Shown: positions 11,701 through 26,700 of the stretch, one piece after another
Layout: every line of letters starts with the position of its first letter
Position numbering within the stretch: position 1 is the stretch's first letter
Assembly: GCF_030269925.1 (NCBI RefSeq)
Contig: NC_085126.1
Coordinates: 4,156,501-4,220,500, forward strand
Source: Bombyx mori
Taxonomy: Eukaryota; Arthropoda; Insecta; Lepidoptera; Bombycidae
Reading direction: 5' to 3'
DNA length: 64,000 nucleotides
Made by a program: the position numbers and the translations under genes
Notes under the pieces: model-generated
The model's database searches: none
What the model was told of the DNA's origin: nothing
Seen by the model: the letters and a program-made list of their open reading frames with translations, nothing else

Positions 11701-14700
11701 GTTGTTATCTTTTAGTCCAGTGAATGCTCAGAGAAAAGGGAACTGGGTCGGCCACATAAATGCCATCGCACTGACAATCGGTGGGGTACAACAGTACTGA
11801 GGTGGAGACCTCGTACTGGACATCGTAAGGCCGGCATCCAATGAGGTGAACCGACGACCTGGTCAAAATAAATAGTAAGGGGACTGGATTTGAAAGGCAA
11901 AAGACCGAAAAGAATGGAGTGCATACGAAAAGACTCTATACTCAGCATTGGGTGGACAAGAGAAGAGAGCCTATGGACAACTCAACATGAAAATCGCTAT
12001 CTACCCTAAAATATGACGAAATCTCAATTAAATTGTATAAAGCTTACCTCCAGGGATCACGTGCGTCCTATCACCACTGTTTGCTCATAAGCATGTTGAA
12101 TTCGGGTAATGAGTAAAATCGTTGGAAGAGATAAAAACGCTCTGTATATGGAGGTTATTTTTTATTACTTAGATGGGTGGACGAGCTCTCAGCCCACCTG
12201 GTGTTAAGTGGTTACTGGAGCCCATAGACATCTACAACGTAAATGCGCCACCCACCTTGAGATATAAGTTCTAAGATCTCAGTACAGTTACAACGGCTGC
12301 CCCACCCTTTAAACCAAAACGCTGAGCCGCACTGTCTGGTTGTAGTGTTGACTGCGGTAACCCCCCCTACCTCATCCGGGTTCTGGCCTCGGAGGGGATC
12401 GGATGTCGGGTGTAAGAGTGCAGGGGAGTCGTTTAGTGGGTGGGCCCTAAAATCCTTGGGCCCGCGGTCTGCTCACAACACCATGCAGATCGTTGAGTCT
12501 CACATACCCCGCGCGCCTCTTATGCGCGGGGACCTCGTAGGAGGATCGGCCCCCGGCCCGAAAAAAAAAGGACTATACGGCGGATGCATTAACACCTCCA
12601 AATCCAAACCCAAAACTGTTTTGTGGTCAATTCCCAGTTCTTCAGCTACGTCGTAACTACAGATACGCTGATCTTCCTCCATTTTTTCAGAAATGGCATC
12701 CATTTTATCCGTAATAGGGTGACCAGAGCGACGTGCATCTTTGACATCAAAATTTCCGGATTCAAAACGTTTAAACCAAATTTGTGCTACTCTCACAAAC
12801 ACTGCACTAGGTCCATAAACATCGCAAATTGTTTTCGCGGCTTGCATTGGATTTTTACCTTTTTTGTAGTAAAATTTTTAAAAATGTCGAATTTCTTCAT
12901 TAGATTCACTCATCTTGACAGTACGAAAAATAAATAAAAATCACATATTTTACTTATTTGAATTTCGAATTATCGTCTTTAAAATTTAAACTTTTAATGA
13001 TACCAAAACCAGCCAGATAGATACAAATGGTTATAGCCAAAGAGATTTTATTACAAGTTCACACATATTATAATGCGAAAAGACTTTTTCCCCAACCTAT
13101 TACATACGTATAATCAGACTACACTTTGTATCGTGTCGTTCGGTAACATTTTTTAGAAAAAAAAAACGGTAACAGCCTCAAAAGTTTGAAACCGCACAGT
13201 CGCATCGCTTGATATGAATAAACTGAGCGCCCTTATTTAAACCTTGACCTCTTCAAGTTCAGCTCAGATATATTTGATTGAGAGAACTTTCGAAACTTCT
13301 GAGTATAAGCCTTGTTTTGGCTGTTACAATTTTCGAATACCTTTGAAATGTATTTTCTGTGCTCAAATAAAATGTACCCCGAGATTATTATTAAGCTAAT
13401 TTCAGTGGAATCATTTCGAAAGGACGCCTCCGTATCGTTGTGGGCGTAGGGATGTCGATTATACGGATTTAGATGTAATTAGGTGTGAGCACAAAATGTT
13501 TCTTCGTCATGGAATTTCGAAATACAAGTTAAATTTGATATATATATATATATTAGGAATTCTCTGGGTTTTGAGAAACTTCGGAATCGTGCGATGGAGG
13601 TTCGTGGCATTCACGTTTTAATGCGAATGGAAGACAGCAAACCTTTGCTTTGCTTGTTCTTAGACAATAGATCCACTATTGGCACCCAGGCACAGGGACC
13701 ACTTAGGCGGTTTGGCTCCTGACCCGAAAAAGTTACTGGTGGTAGGACCTCTTGTGAGTCCGCGCGGGTGGGTACCACCACCCTGCCTATTTCTGCCGTG
13801 AAGCAGTAATGCGTTTCGGTTTGAAGGGTGGGGCAGCCGTTGTAACTATACTTGAGACCTTAGAACTTGTATCTCAAGGTGGGCGGCGTATTTACGTTGT
13901 GGATGTCTATGGGCTCCAGTAACCACTTAACACCAGGTGGGCTGTGAGCTCGTCCACCCGTCTAAGCAATAAAAAAAAGGCTTGCTACTGCTGCGTTTTC
14001 GAATGGAATCGCCATAGTATGCGCAATCCTGCGCGTTTTTTTAATAATCCTTTGGCTTTCAACTTCCTTTTGTTTAAGAGGCAATGCTCACGAGACAAGA
14101 ATATAAACACCCGAGATCCCTCCTAGTCGATAGCTACTCGATCAACGAGGTTAATGATGGCCGTGAAACAACTGAAAATGGATAAGTTATAAACACCATT
14201 GGAACGTGTCCAGTGTTGAATAACGATTGGTAGAGAAAGTAATGGATGAAATTAATGGATTTGAGATTAAGTTCTCTTTACTGCTGTGGACAGACAGACG
14301 TGTTCATGTCTCAATGGTTTAGTTTAACGACTATACCACTATTTTATAACCGTGTTTCTGTTTTGCGACAGAAATAGGCAAGATGGTGCGAATTACCGAT
14401 CGTATAGCTAGAGTTAGCTTTAAGCGCGTTACGTTGCAGGGGTGGCCCTTTTATCTATACTATTTATACTAATTTTATAAAGCTGAAGAGTTTGTTTGTT
14501 TGAACGCGCTAATCTCAGGAGCTACTGGTCCGATTTGAAAAATTCTTTCAGTGTTAGATAGCTCATTCATTTAGGAAAGCTATAGTCTATATATAACATC
14601 ACGCTAAGATAAGAGCAACAATAAAAAATGTTTCAAAATCGGGTTTTTTTTTTCTCTTTGGAGAGCTTCTGCTGCGTGCGCTGCAGAAACGGTTGAAGTT

Positions 14701-17700
14701 TCGCTAAAATAAAATTTAGTAACTATTCCACGCGGACGAAGTCGCGGGCAAAAGCTAGTTGTTAATATGTCTTCTGGCGAAAAATCGGGTTAAAATGAAA
14801 AACAAGAAATTGTACAATGAATAAATCCTATACAAGAGTAAGTCGTGAATACAACCCTAAGGATGTTTTCAAATGTACACATAATACAAATACACACACT
14901 CAAACGTCATAAAATATGCATGACGCCCACGTTGGCGCGCGGTCTGACGTTCTTTGTGAACGGCTTAATTGAACTGTTGGACCGTTCAGCCGTCAGACTG
15001 AAACGGCCCAGCCGTTTGTCGACCGCAACTAGATGCCGCGCCACACCGGCTGTTGTTGTACCTTTGTGTTCTGTGCTCGTATTTGACGAGTTATTTTTCA
15101 TATACGTTTTATGTTTATGATAAGGTAAAATTAAATAATATTGTCTAATGTTTTGTGTTAATGAAGCAATAAAAATAAAAGATAAAGCGTTTTGTTAAAT
15201 TTTATTCTACGAATTTGATCATCGTCATGTAAAATTTTGATTTCAATTATCTATAATAAAAATACAGTAATGAATAGTAACTTTCAATTTGTTTTAACTA
15301 GAAAACATTTTGTTTTGTAAAATAAAATAAGAACTACTCATTATCCTTGTTTTTTCATCGTTTTTAATAGATAATGAACGTTTAAAGACAAAAGTATAAT
15401 GGGTACATAAAATAAAAAATATCTTTTTTTCTGTATGTTTTGTATCTATCTATAATAGGAATGGTTCATCTCTCCCCGTAGCTGTCGTAAAAGGCGACTA
15501 CAGGATTTATCAGAAAATGGGCAGCAGCATTCTCCAAGTCCGGCTCCTCTCAAAGTCTCCAACTCCAATAATTATATCCGGCATCGACCGATGGTAGAAA
15601 GTATTGTAAGTCCGTTCTGGTAGGAATCAATTTTAAAGGCGGGATAGCCTTTTTATAATACAATTGGGACTGAGCTTGTGTCATAATGGCTAGCAGGTTT
15701 CTCGTTGTGATATCTATGTTCTTCATTAACCACGCAACACCAAAGCGATGAGTTCTTTCACCGATCTAATGCAATAGAATAAAAAAATACACTTTTATAG
15801 AAAATACAACTAAAAAATTGAAAATAAATTTTAATTAATTTGAATTAAAAATAGTGTAAGGAAAATGATTTTATTGTAAAAAAAGCGTGGGGTGCATGGT
15901 ATCAGTAGTTATAAATATTTTGTAAACAGATATGAGTAGAAGGGTTATTTTGATAATATCTTGAAAAGCACCCCACGCTTTTTTTAAATATTATTTATTT
16001 TTCATTTTTTAGTTGAATTTCGATTTTATCAATATTTTTTTTAAATATTGAACTGTCATCGATCCTTAATGAGTATGCCAAATTTCGAGCTAATCCGACG
16101 TTTTGAAGGGGTTCAAAATCATGTTCAAAGATTCCGTTACATACGTACGTCTGAAGCTAATAAAAGCGTATTAAAAAGGAAAGTTAGTTCACGATGATCA
16201 GTCGAGATACGTGTTGGTCATGTTGCGTGACTACGCTGACCTAGTTATACCTACGTTTGTACCGGCGGAAGACTTCATCGTGAGCCCGTTGGTAATCTCG
16301 AGCGTAATCAATTCCACAGTTGGACGCACCCGACTTTAGATTAACTTCTTGGAACCGTGAAAACTCACTTCTGTTTCATATACGGCATGTAGGTATTGTA
16401 GTTGTCAGAGCGATTGTTAAAACGCGTACTTTTTCAAACGATTAAGACAATGGTAGGACCTCTTGCGAGTCCGCGCGGGTAGGTACCACCACCCTGCCTT
16501 TTTCTGCCGTGAAGCAATAATGCGTTTCGGTTTGAAGGGTGGGGCAGCCGTTGTAACTATACTTGAGGCCTAAGAACTTATATCTCAAGGTGGGTGGCGC
16601 ATTTACGCTGTAGATGTCTATAGGCTCCAGTAACCAGGTGGGCTTTGAGCTCGTCCACCTATCTAAGCAATAAAAAAATCGGTTTATTGGTGCCGGGAAA
16701 CTATTGAGTGTCAAATTTTACAAGCAGCACCCGTAGATACAGCCTACAGAGACACTCGTCGGATGCCCTCAGATTCTGTGAAGCCAGGCCAAATATTAGG
16801 ATATTCTCTCAGGCTGGCGAGCTCGCCCTTCAACTAAACTGAAATTAGCATCATAGCCTTTTCAATGTACTTGTAGATAGGCAAAAAAGCACGTAACTAC
16901 CAATGCTTCTAAATAACATGTGTGCGCGAACGACTTCCACAAAGAAAAGCATCTATACTAATATATAAATCTACAGTGGTTTTTACGGATGTTCCGTTAT
17001 AACTACTGAACCATGCATTCGATTGACTTGAAACTTGGTATCCATGTAGAAAATACATGTACTTAATGGATAGGCTAATATATAAATGAGTGTTGGACTT
17101 CATAATAATAATGACAATAAATAATAATGTTAAATTTAAATGCCCAGCGAAGCGGGCGAGTACGGCTAGTCGTGTATAAATTTGTTTTACTGAAAGCAGA
17201 TAGTTGACTTTTCATTAAATGAAAGCGCAGGATTACTAGTATGATTACTAGTAGTGTTTCCTAGGATTACTAGTAGTGTTTTCCGAGCGCTATGACATGT
17301 CCTTTATCAAACGAGGCTTGTGGGCAGTATTAAGCGACAGGCATCGGCTTGGCTCTGCCCCTGGCATTGCTGAAGTCCATGGGCGACGGTAACCACTCAC
17401 CATCAGGTGGACCGTATGCTCGTCTGCCTACAAGGGCAATAAAAAAGTCGTATGTTGGGGTAAGCAACGTTTTTACAATGAAACAGTAATGTCAGTAATT
17501 CAGCGTTGAGATACTGAAGATCCTAAACGCTATTCTGTCGTGGAATCCCTAATCCTGACATTATGGATGTAGGATTGGTAAGAACGGAACGTATGACTAG
17601 AGTGTGGAACAGAGCGTTAAGATGTGAGCGAGAGAAAACGGAAAGAAAGAGAGAAGAGAATTACAGATAGAATGACAGAGAATTGGAAGATGGTGAAGAC

Positions 17701-20700
17701 GGTTGAAAATGAGCAAGACGTATTATAAGTGTTAATTGTGAGTTATTATTATAGTAGAAGATTGAGGAATAGTGTAACTTTTATTTTATGCGCTGCGATC
17801 CCTGTTCTACATGGATAAGAAATAAAAATTAGAGTTCATTTAATTTCCCTAAACGTAGTGTTTTCTTTTGTTTTCCAGAGTGTTGTGATCGATAATAAAT
17901 TGAAATTGCTTTAGCGGTTTAATCATGTGTTTTTTTATGGTCATTACAGAATTTCCGACCTTTCTTATTATAATTAATCGTTTTTGTAAACTATTCGAAA
18001 AACAAATATTAATAAATAATAATAAATAAATATTTACTGACAATTATAGCGGTAGGCAGCGGCTTGGCTCTGCCCCTGGCATTGCTGAAGTCCATGGGCG
18101 ACGGTAAACACTCACCAGCAGGTGGGCCGTATGCTCGTCTGCCTACAAAGACAAAGGCAATAAAAAAAAACACGCCACGTTAACTGGTCCCGTGGTAAGT
18201 TCGTAAAGAATTTGTGTTACATGTACCAGATAACGGAAATAAATGTAAGATTTTTATTATACACATACATATATTTAATATACATCGATAACCCTGGAAA
18301 AGACATTTTATATTTATCATACAAATATCTTCCCTTGGCGGGATTCGAACCCGCGACCACCTTGTGTAGTGACCATGTCACTTACCACTACACCAGACGG
18401 CCGTCTAAATAGTGAAGCGAGTGAAAAATATTGAATTTCTATACGTTTCCAAACGCACAAAAGTTTTTTCGTACAAACAAAAGAGCTAATCATAATATGT
18501 ATTTATATGTACGTATAAGTATCTCATAGCTCCCCCTACTGTCAGAAGTTTCCTGGATTAATTTGATTACACGATGATGTTTATTCGTAGAATAAGTCGT
18601 GAACGTATGTTAGGTATAATTATTTATTACCTCCAAATTTTCCTCTGATACTCTAGCTAGAGTAATAAAATCGCACGAACGCTTAGAATATTGATACTAT
18701 ATATTAAGACGTGACGCAAAAACTTTGTATCCCTTTTTACGAAAATTGCGCGGACGGAGGAGTATGAAATTTTCTACACTTATAGAGAATATAGAGAAGA
18801 AGTGCCCAATGGTAATATTTTTTTTAAATAATGCATAAAAGATACATTAAATCAATAAAGAAAACATTACACACACTACATACCGTGTATTTGACGCACA
18901 CACGCATGCATACTATTTATTGTCAAACTTTTGTTCTTGACGTCTGTGGTCAAATTGAGAATAGATTAAATATTGTTTGTCTTTATTAATATTTTTCTAT
19001 AGGGTAGTCTTGGCGAAATTTGTGATTATACAAGTATAAAATACAATCATAATAGTGTACCAACTTATTATACAATTCCAATTAATTATAGTCGAATTTC
19101 GACTACTGCGGGACCTCTAGTATTGAAGAAAACATGTAATTTGAATCTGGAATTTTCGAAAAACCACTCAATTCTACCTTCACTAACAGTTTAAAACGTT
19201 TAAACACCAATCTCTTCATTAAAGATGGTAAGTGTCAATTACGATGTTCAAACAGGGGCCGAATCCAGGTGAGCGTTATTGGCTGACCCCAAAATCGAGG
19301 TCTCAAAATTCGACTAGCCCACGGGTAATCCTTAATCTCTTCGGGTCTACTGTTCGTAATTGTTTCGTTTAGAATTGGACGGTGCTCGCTTAGTTGTACA
19401 GTCAAAAATATACATACATCTATTAATAATACTTAATTTAATAATTTAATAATTCATATTATAACGAGAAAAGATTTGTTTGTTTGTTTGTTTGTATTGA
19501 ATAGGCTCCGAAACTACTGAACCGATTTGAAAAATTATTTCACTGTTTGGAAGCTACACTATTCCCGAGTGACATAGGCTATAATATTTTTATTACAAAA
19601 AAAATAATTACAAAAAGTGTCGCGACAGCGTATGTTAACTATTATAGTTACGCTGCAATAAGTGTTCTTTTATTAAAAAAAATAAAATAACATCAAATAT
19701 CGTTGAATTTTTTTTTAAATACCCGAGCGGAGCCGCAGCGGGCCGCTAGTAAATAATAAAAGGCAAAAAACATTCAGTACAATTTTCTTCTGTGTATCAA
19801 TCGATTCACATTTTTATTTTTAAAACTCGAAAGGTTATTTTTTCCCCGATTTAGCAGACATAATATGGATAGAAAATTTTAAGTATATGCATTAAGAACT
19901 ATGATCGAATTGCGATAAAAATAAATGAATAAACCATCTTAATCTTGTCCACTGTTTGATGTAGGCTTTTCGGAAATCGGGCAAAAATAAACACGTCAAT
20001 ATAACGGTTACTCCAGTATCCCTCTCCTGAAGTTTTCGTCCTCAAAAGCTTGTTTACAAAGTTAAATGATTGAATATCACGAAATTTATCTCATTTCGAA
20101 AGTTTCTGATGTAACTCGGTACCGGCGGGGTTAATTAAATGTAACTTTTTGTCAACCCTACGAAATATATTGTTTCCAAATAACATCTGTTAAAATAAAC
20201 TTTATGAATTATTAATTTTGGTTGTATTTTAAATGCGGTTTCAATCTATTAAAGGACACATGATTAAATAAACAGAAATAATCTACTTTTAGACAGGTTT
20301 TTCTGTGGCCGGCGTGGCATGATTGAGCCCCTGCCATTGCTGATGTCAGCAACGGTGATAATAATGTTCAAATAGGAAATTAATGTTCAAAATAGGAAAT
20401 TGAAAAATCTCCAATGGAAGACCGATCAATACTTCGAAATTCGAATTTCGTAACCGCTTCTTTTCGAAATACCAGTAAATGCAATTAAAGTCTTTGAAAT
20501 ATGTTCTAAAAAGTTTTCCCGTTTTCGGGGATATCACAACGCTATACTATAGCTTCGGTTCCGGACTATTTTTTTAAAGCGAATCGCGTGACTTAGTCTA
20601 ATCGTAGCAGGATTCGTGTCGCGACACTTTTGTTTAACAGAAACATTTACAACCGCAACTTGAATGGTAATGCAAATTACATTATTAAGGGTTGTTCCGT

Positions 20701-23700
20701 TTTTCTTGAGGTTCAACGAACTTCAGTAATTTGGTGTTGTTGAATATGTAAATAGATGACGATGAACATGATTTTTTGCTGTAAGCTTTGAGAATAGCTC
20801 ACGTCCTACAGTTATGGACTTTTTCTTGTTCTTGTCCCATATTAAGTGAGGTCAGCGCAGTATGTCCTCTTCTTTCGCTCAGGCTTATCATCCGTCATCT
20901 CTGCACTCACATTTTTCCCTCGCATATCCTCTTTCACACAGTGAGAGAGAGAGTATTCTTTATTGTACATAAAAAAAAAATCCAAAACATTAAATACAAA
21001 AAAAAACTACAATTGGCGGTCTTTTTATTGTGTCTTACTATAGGCGTACTGTATCAGTATTCTTATGATGCACCCTTTTCAATTCTTTTTTTTAGTCGGA
21101 CATTATTGTCAGAGTGGTCGTTTTTTACAATACTGTCACCAGGGGAAGCTTCGGATATCAACGTTAATGTTGAATCTAAAGACGCGAAATCGAAGATTTA
21201 TTTTATTTATTATAACGGCTATCTAACCGTTGACATCAGGATCTAAGTATCGGTTTGGGTCACGGCAAAAATAAGTACGAAAGTAGCAGCTACGCCGATA
21301 GTTGCAATACGGCCAGAAGTAAACAAACTTGGGTTTTGAAAGGAGAGTTGGATTAACTTAAAAGAAGGTTCAATTTTAGGTAGTAGTAGGTGATAGGGCG
21401 TCGAGCCCGCTTGGATAGTACCCTGCCCTTTTGTTCTGTGAAACAGCAATGCGTTTCGGTTTGAAGGGTGGGGTAGCCGTTGTACTATAAAACTAAGATT
21501 TAGTATGTACTCATTTTTGTTTATTGCTAAGTTGAGTGGAATCACTCATGGCTCACCAGGTTTATTTATATTTCCACATTCAGCCCTCGTCCAGTGTCCG
21601 CACGATCTCTTCTTAGTCTATTTTTAATACGCTTTTATTAGCTTCAGACGTATGTATGTATGTTAGTATGTAACGGAATCTTTGAACATGATTTTGACCC
21701 CCTTCAAAACGTCGGATTAACTCGAATTTTGGTATACTTATTAACGACCAATGACAATTCAATATTAAAACAAAAATTTGATTTTATTGTTAAAAAAGGC
21801 GTGGGGTGCATGTTATCGGTAGTTATAAATATTTTATGAACAGATATGAGTAGACGGGTTATTTTGATAATTTCCTGAAACGTTTTTTTTTACAACAAAA
21901 TCATTTTTTCTTACACTATTTTTAATTCAAATTTATTAAAATTTATTTTTTAGTTTTTAGTTGGATTTTCTATAAAAGCGTATTTTGTTAGTTTTTTTAA
22001 ACTATTTTTTATTGGAGCTCAATTATGTAGATAGGTATATTAACGCTTCTGCTATTGGTTTTTTTGCAAAGCCCACACTAATGAAATCGAATCTGCCTAT
22101 GTTAATAAATTAGATTTTTACTGTTTAATCATTTATATAGCAATTGAATCTCAGTGGATGAAAATGACATATTTTTCAACAGCAAGAAGACAGCTTTATA
22201 AACCGTTAGGGTATTTCTCTTGACATATGCTATTCGTTTTGCTCGTTTAAGTAAGAAAAATAATTGTAAAGGGTAATTAACAAGATAAGAGAAGGGACTG
22301 ATAATGTTGAGAAATTAAAATGCTGCTTTTTCTGGGTGGTTTTTAAGGTTGTTTTTGTTTTTGTTTTCGATGCCTCCAATGAACACTACTCTAACTCAAA
22401 ATTTTGAAATTTTCGTTTTTCACGCAAATCGCTTCACTATTTTAAAAGTATTACAAATAATTATTGACGGGGCTTGTAGCAAGAGTAAATCAGCTAGTTG
22501 CATAAAAAAAAACCATAAATATATCTGCAGTAATAAAGATTTTATGAACTTTTTTCGTTTAAACGCTCCTCCTGTAAACCTACGAATTTGGAGTTAGCGT
22601 AGTGATCATTGGAGGCATCGTTTTGAAGATATATCAAGATACGGTGTACTAGTTTATGAGTGTTCGTTGTCTATACATAAATATCATAAATTATTAGCAA
22701 TGCTTGGGATACAACTGATTATGACCCAAGATTCCCGAGCGGTGTTTCCCGAGCGCTATGACATGTCTTTCTTCAAACGAGGCTTGTGGAGAGTATTAAG
22801 CGGTAGGCAGCGGCTTGGCTCTGCCCCTGGCATTGCTCAAGTCCATGGGCGACGGTAACCACTCACCATCAGGTGGGCCGTATGCTCGTCTGCCTACAAG
22901 GGCAATAAAAAAAAAAATCCTTTTGAAAGTAAATGACGTAAGAGGTTTCCCATTTGAAACCAGAGTAACAATTGTAGAACAGTGCTGTAAACAAATATTA
23001 CTAAATGGGAGCCTGTTCAATCTTGAATACCTATTGAATACATAGGTTCGATAAACTGGTTCAAATGAATGAGAATACCAAGACGCTTAGCCAAATATTA
23101 GCGACTGAAATTAGCATCTTTTTATTGAAACTAGATGTCCCGCAGTAGTCGAAATTCGACTATAATTAATTGGAATTGTAAGTTTGTACACTATTATGAT
23201 TGTATTTTATACTTCTATAATCACAAATTTCGCCAAGACTACACTATAAAAATATATATAACAAAGACAAACAATATTTAATCTATTCGCAATTTGACAA
23301 CAGACGTCAAGTACAAAAGTTTGACAATAAATAGTATGCGTGTGTGCGTCAAATACATGGTATGTAGTGTGTGTAATGTTTTCTTTATTGATTTAATGTA
23401 TCTTTTATGCATTATTTAAATAAAATATTAGCATTGTGCACTTGTTCTCTATATTCTCTATAAGTGTGGAAAATTTCATACTCCTCCGTCCGCGCAATTT
23501 TCGTAAAAAGGGATACAAAGTTTTTGCTTCACGTATTAATATATAGATATTAATATGTGTATTTAGTAAGCTTGTCGTACGATATTAGCTCTAGATCTTG
23601 AAGGAACGAAATACCCTTACATACGCATACAAAAATACTGTAAAAAAAGAAGGTCGAGTAAAGTTCAAGTCTCATATTTATTAAATATACGGTAAATGTA

Positions 23701-26700
23701 ATAATCTATCAAACTAAAACGTTGGACAGAAATAGGCAGAAAATTTATTTTGTCACACTTGCGGGCTGTGAGGACGCAAATGTAATAAATTTTACGATTT
23801 TGTTTTCTATTACATTACGATAAGATATTCTTTTTTATTGCTTAGATCGGTGGACGAGCTCACAGCCTACCTGGTGTTAAGTTTCAAGTCAATCGAATGC
23901 ATGGTTCAGTAGTTATAACGGAACATCCGTAAAAACCACTGTAGATTTATATATTAGTATAGATGCTTTTCTTTGTGGAAGTCGTTCGCGCACACATGTT
24001 ATTTAGAAGCATTGGTGGTAGCGTGCTTTTTTGCCTATCTACAAGTACATTGAAAAGGCTATGATGCTAATTTCAGTTTAGTTGATGGGCGAGCTCGCCA
24101 GCCTGAGAGAACATCCTAACATTTGGCCTAGCTTCACAGAATCTGAGAGCATCCGACGAGTATCTCAGTAGGCTGTATCTACGGGTGCTGCTTGTAGAAT
24201 TTGAAACTCAATAGTTTCCCGGAACCAATAAACCGATTTTTTTTTTGCTCAGATGGGTGGACGAGCTCGAAGCCCACCTGGTGTTAAGTGGTTACTGGAG
24301 CCCATAGACATCTACAACGTAAATGCGCCACCCACCTTGAGATATAAGTTCTAAGGTCTCAAGTATAGTTACAACGGCTGCCCCACCCTTTTAATAGTTA
24401 TAGCGATATAAAGGCCAATGACCCGATCGCAATGTTACTTTTTCAATAGTTCGGACAGCTAGAGACGTCCGTCTGCCAAAATATTGCGAAATCTGTTCGT
24501 TGTGATAAAAAAAGGCCTTTATTTTTTGGTAAACAAACATGATTTTATTGCCACTTCTAATTTGTGACAGGAAACATTAACTAACGGAGACAGGGGAGTC
24601 GGATTTCACTTTGAAAGTTTTTTATTCACGTAGGACATTTTATGTTGGTGATTTAATCATTAGTTTGTAACACAATTTTATCACTTAAAAGGCAGACAAG
24701 AAACACTTGCTCTCTCCAAAATGTAGTTCAGTCCAATGTCTTAAGACGGACAGCAATATCGCCTCTATAACATTACAATTGTTTTCTGTCTGTATCGTGA
24801 AGCTGTCAAAACATATTACAGAGTACATTGCGCGGTATAATTTTTTTACACGGAATAATGTAAAAAGAAGTAGGGTGCGTCTTTGTGAGAACTATGGAGA
24901 TACTCTGCTGCCGTGTACCGTCGGATATGAATTATTTAGCGACTCAGACGCGAAGGTAATGCGTGTCGGTAAGTTATGAGCAACACGAATTGCCCCTTAA
25001 AACCTTTTTCAGTGAAAGTTTTACATAGACATCACAGTATATTCCCTTTTCAGGTTGTTTATAAAATTTTACTTCAAATCAATTCTGTCTTAGATTTTCC
25101 ACGTAATTTTCTTGTGTGTAAAATAGTACGCGTAGCCGTTGTAATAAAAATAAATCAGTTTTATTGTTCATATTGGCACTTGTCTTATTATAGTATTATA
25201 TATTGCAAGGTAAATGCCGCAATCCAGCTTGAGACATGAGGTCGAAGCCTTAATTGTGTTGTAATAGTACTGACTTACCCTTAGACTGAAGCGCATGACT
25301 GCATCGCGGCAGACACGCAATGCCATTAAACGCTGGTTGGTAATCGCTGTCTGGGGTTTCTTGAGGGTTTCCTTAGTCGCCTTTTACGACACCCACAGGA
25401 AGAGATAGAGTGGTGGGTTGACATCATACAACCATACATACCAGACGGATCGCAAGGCTAACCTTCCATCGACAGCAATAAAAATATTTGACGGGTTTTT
25501 TAACTTCCTAACTAGCTTAATATTGTATTGACTTGAGAGTTCAAGTCACTTTCTGGCATGCAATGGGAAAAAAAAACGTCAAATTCAACGAACTCGGCTC
25601 GTGTACATCTATATTTGGGAATTTTGAAAGACATAATTGCTTATGTCTTCCCGAGGGGCGGCTTTGAAATATTTAGAGGGTCTGAGTAGTGTTTTGAACC
25701 AGAAAATTAGTGTTGCTTTAATTTTAGCTGCCTTTGATCACTCGTAAAGTTATTAATTTATTGCGAGGTTAGAACGACAGGTGCATTAGGATTACAGCTA
25801 CCTTTAAAACGGCTTTAGATTTAATTGTATTGATTTATGCGGACTGAGAAAATTCTAAAATTTAATCTATAGTGACCGTCTATAGTAATAAACGTCAGCA
25901 TCAGTTAGTGCACGAAATATGAGAAAACGGTGTGCAAAGAACTCTGAGATAATTCGTTCCATTAAATATTAAGCTAAACTAAATGTAGACTTTGATACGA
26001 AGAACCGTAGCGACAGTGAAACGTTCTAGCCTACACTAAATGTAGACTTTGCTACGAAGAACCGTAGCGAGAGTATGGAGTGTTAGCTAAACTAAATGTA
26101 GACTTTGCTACGAAGAACCGTAGCGACAGTGAAACGTTCTAGCCTAAACTAAATGTAGACTTTGCTCCGAAGAACCGTAGCGAAAGTATGAAGTGTTAAG
26201 CTAAACTAAATGTAGACTTTGCTACGAAGAACCGTAGCGAGAGTTTGAAATGATAAGCTAAACTAAATGTAGACTTTGCTACGAATAATCGTAGCGAGAG
26301 TGTGAAATGAGAAGCTAAACTAAATGTAGACTTTGCTAGGTACTAAGAATCGTAGTCAGAGTATGAAACGGCTACGCCTACGATGTGCTACGCCTGCGGA
26401 GTGCTACGCTATAGTCGATGTACCGCCAAAACACTACCACGAACAACTTATTATATCGAGGGATGAAAGGCTATTATTTAATTTTGGTTTAAACGAGATT
26501 TCGCTACGCGACACCCATCTTTGAAACTAAAGGTCTGTTTTATTTAATATTAGTATTAACATTTCGATGTTTTTAACTGAACTTCAGTTAAGTTAAAATT
26601 AAATAGTTGAACAAGTTTGCTTGTGATAATATTTTTATCAAATTTTATACTTGAAATGATTATCGTGTAAAATGTGCAAAGAAGCCGCTTAAACAAAATA

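Noticed and set aside
20788..21246. 152-residue open frame with hydrophobic stretches
   Set aside because: Runs through T-rich LINE tail sequence and a poly(A) stretch; composition is low-complexity and there is no recognised domain.
24707..25239. Two adjacent small open frames in intron 1
   Set aside because: Short, AT-rich, no motifs and no splice context that joins them to the RGK gene.
25972..26360. CRISPR-like array
   Set aside because: Units are directly contiguous with no unique spacers and lie in an insect intron. It is a minisatellite.
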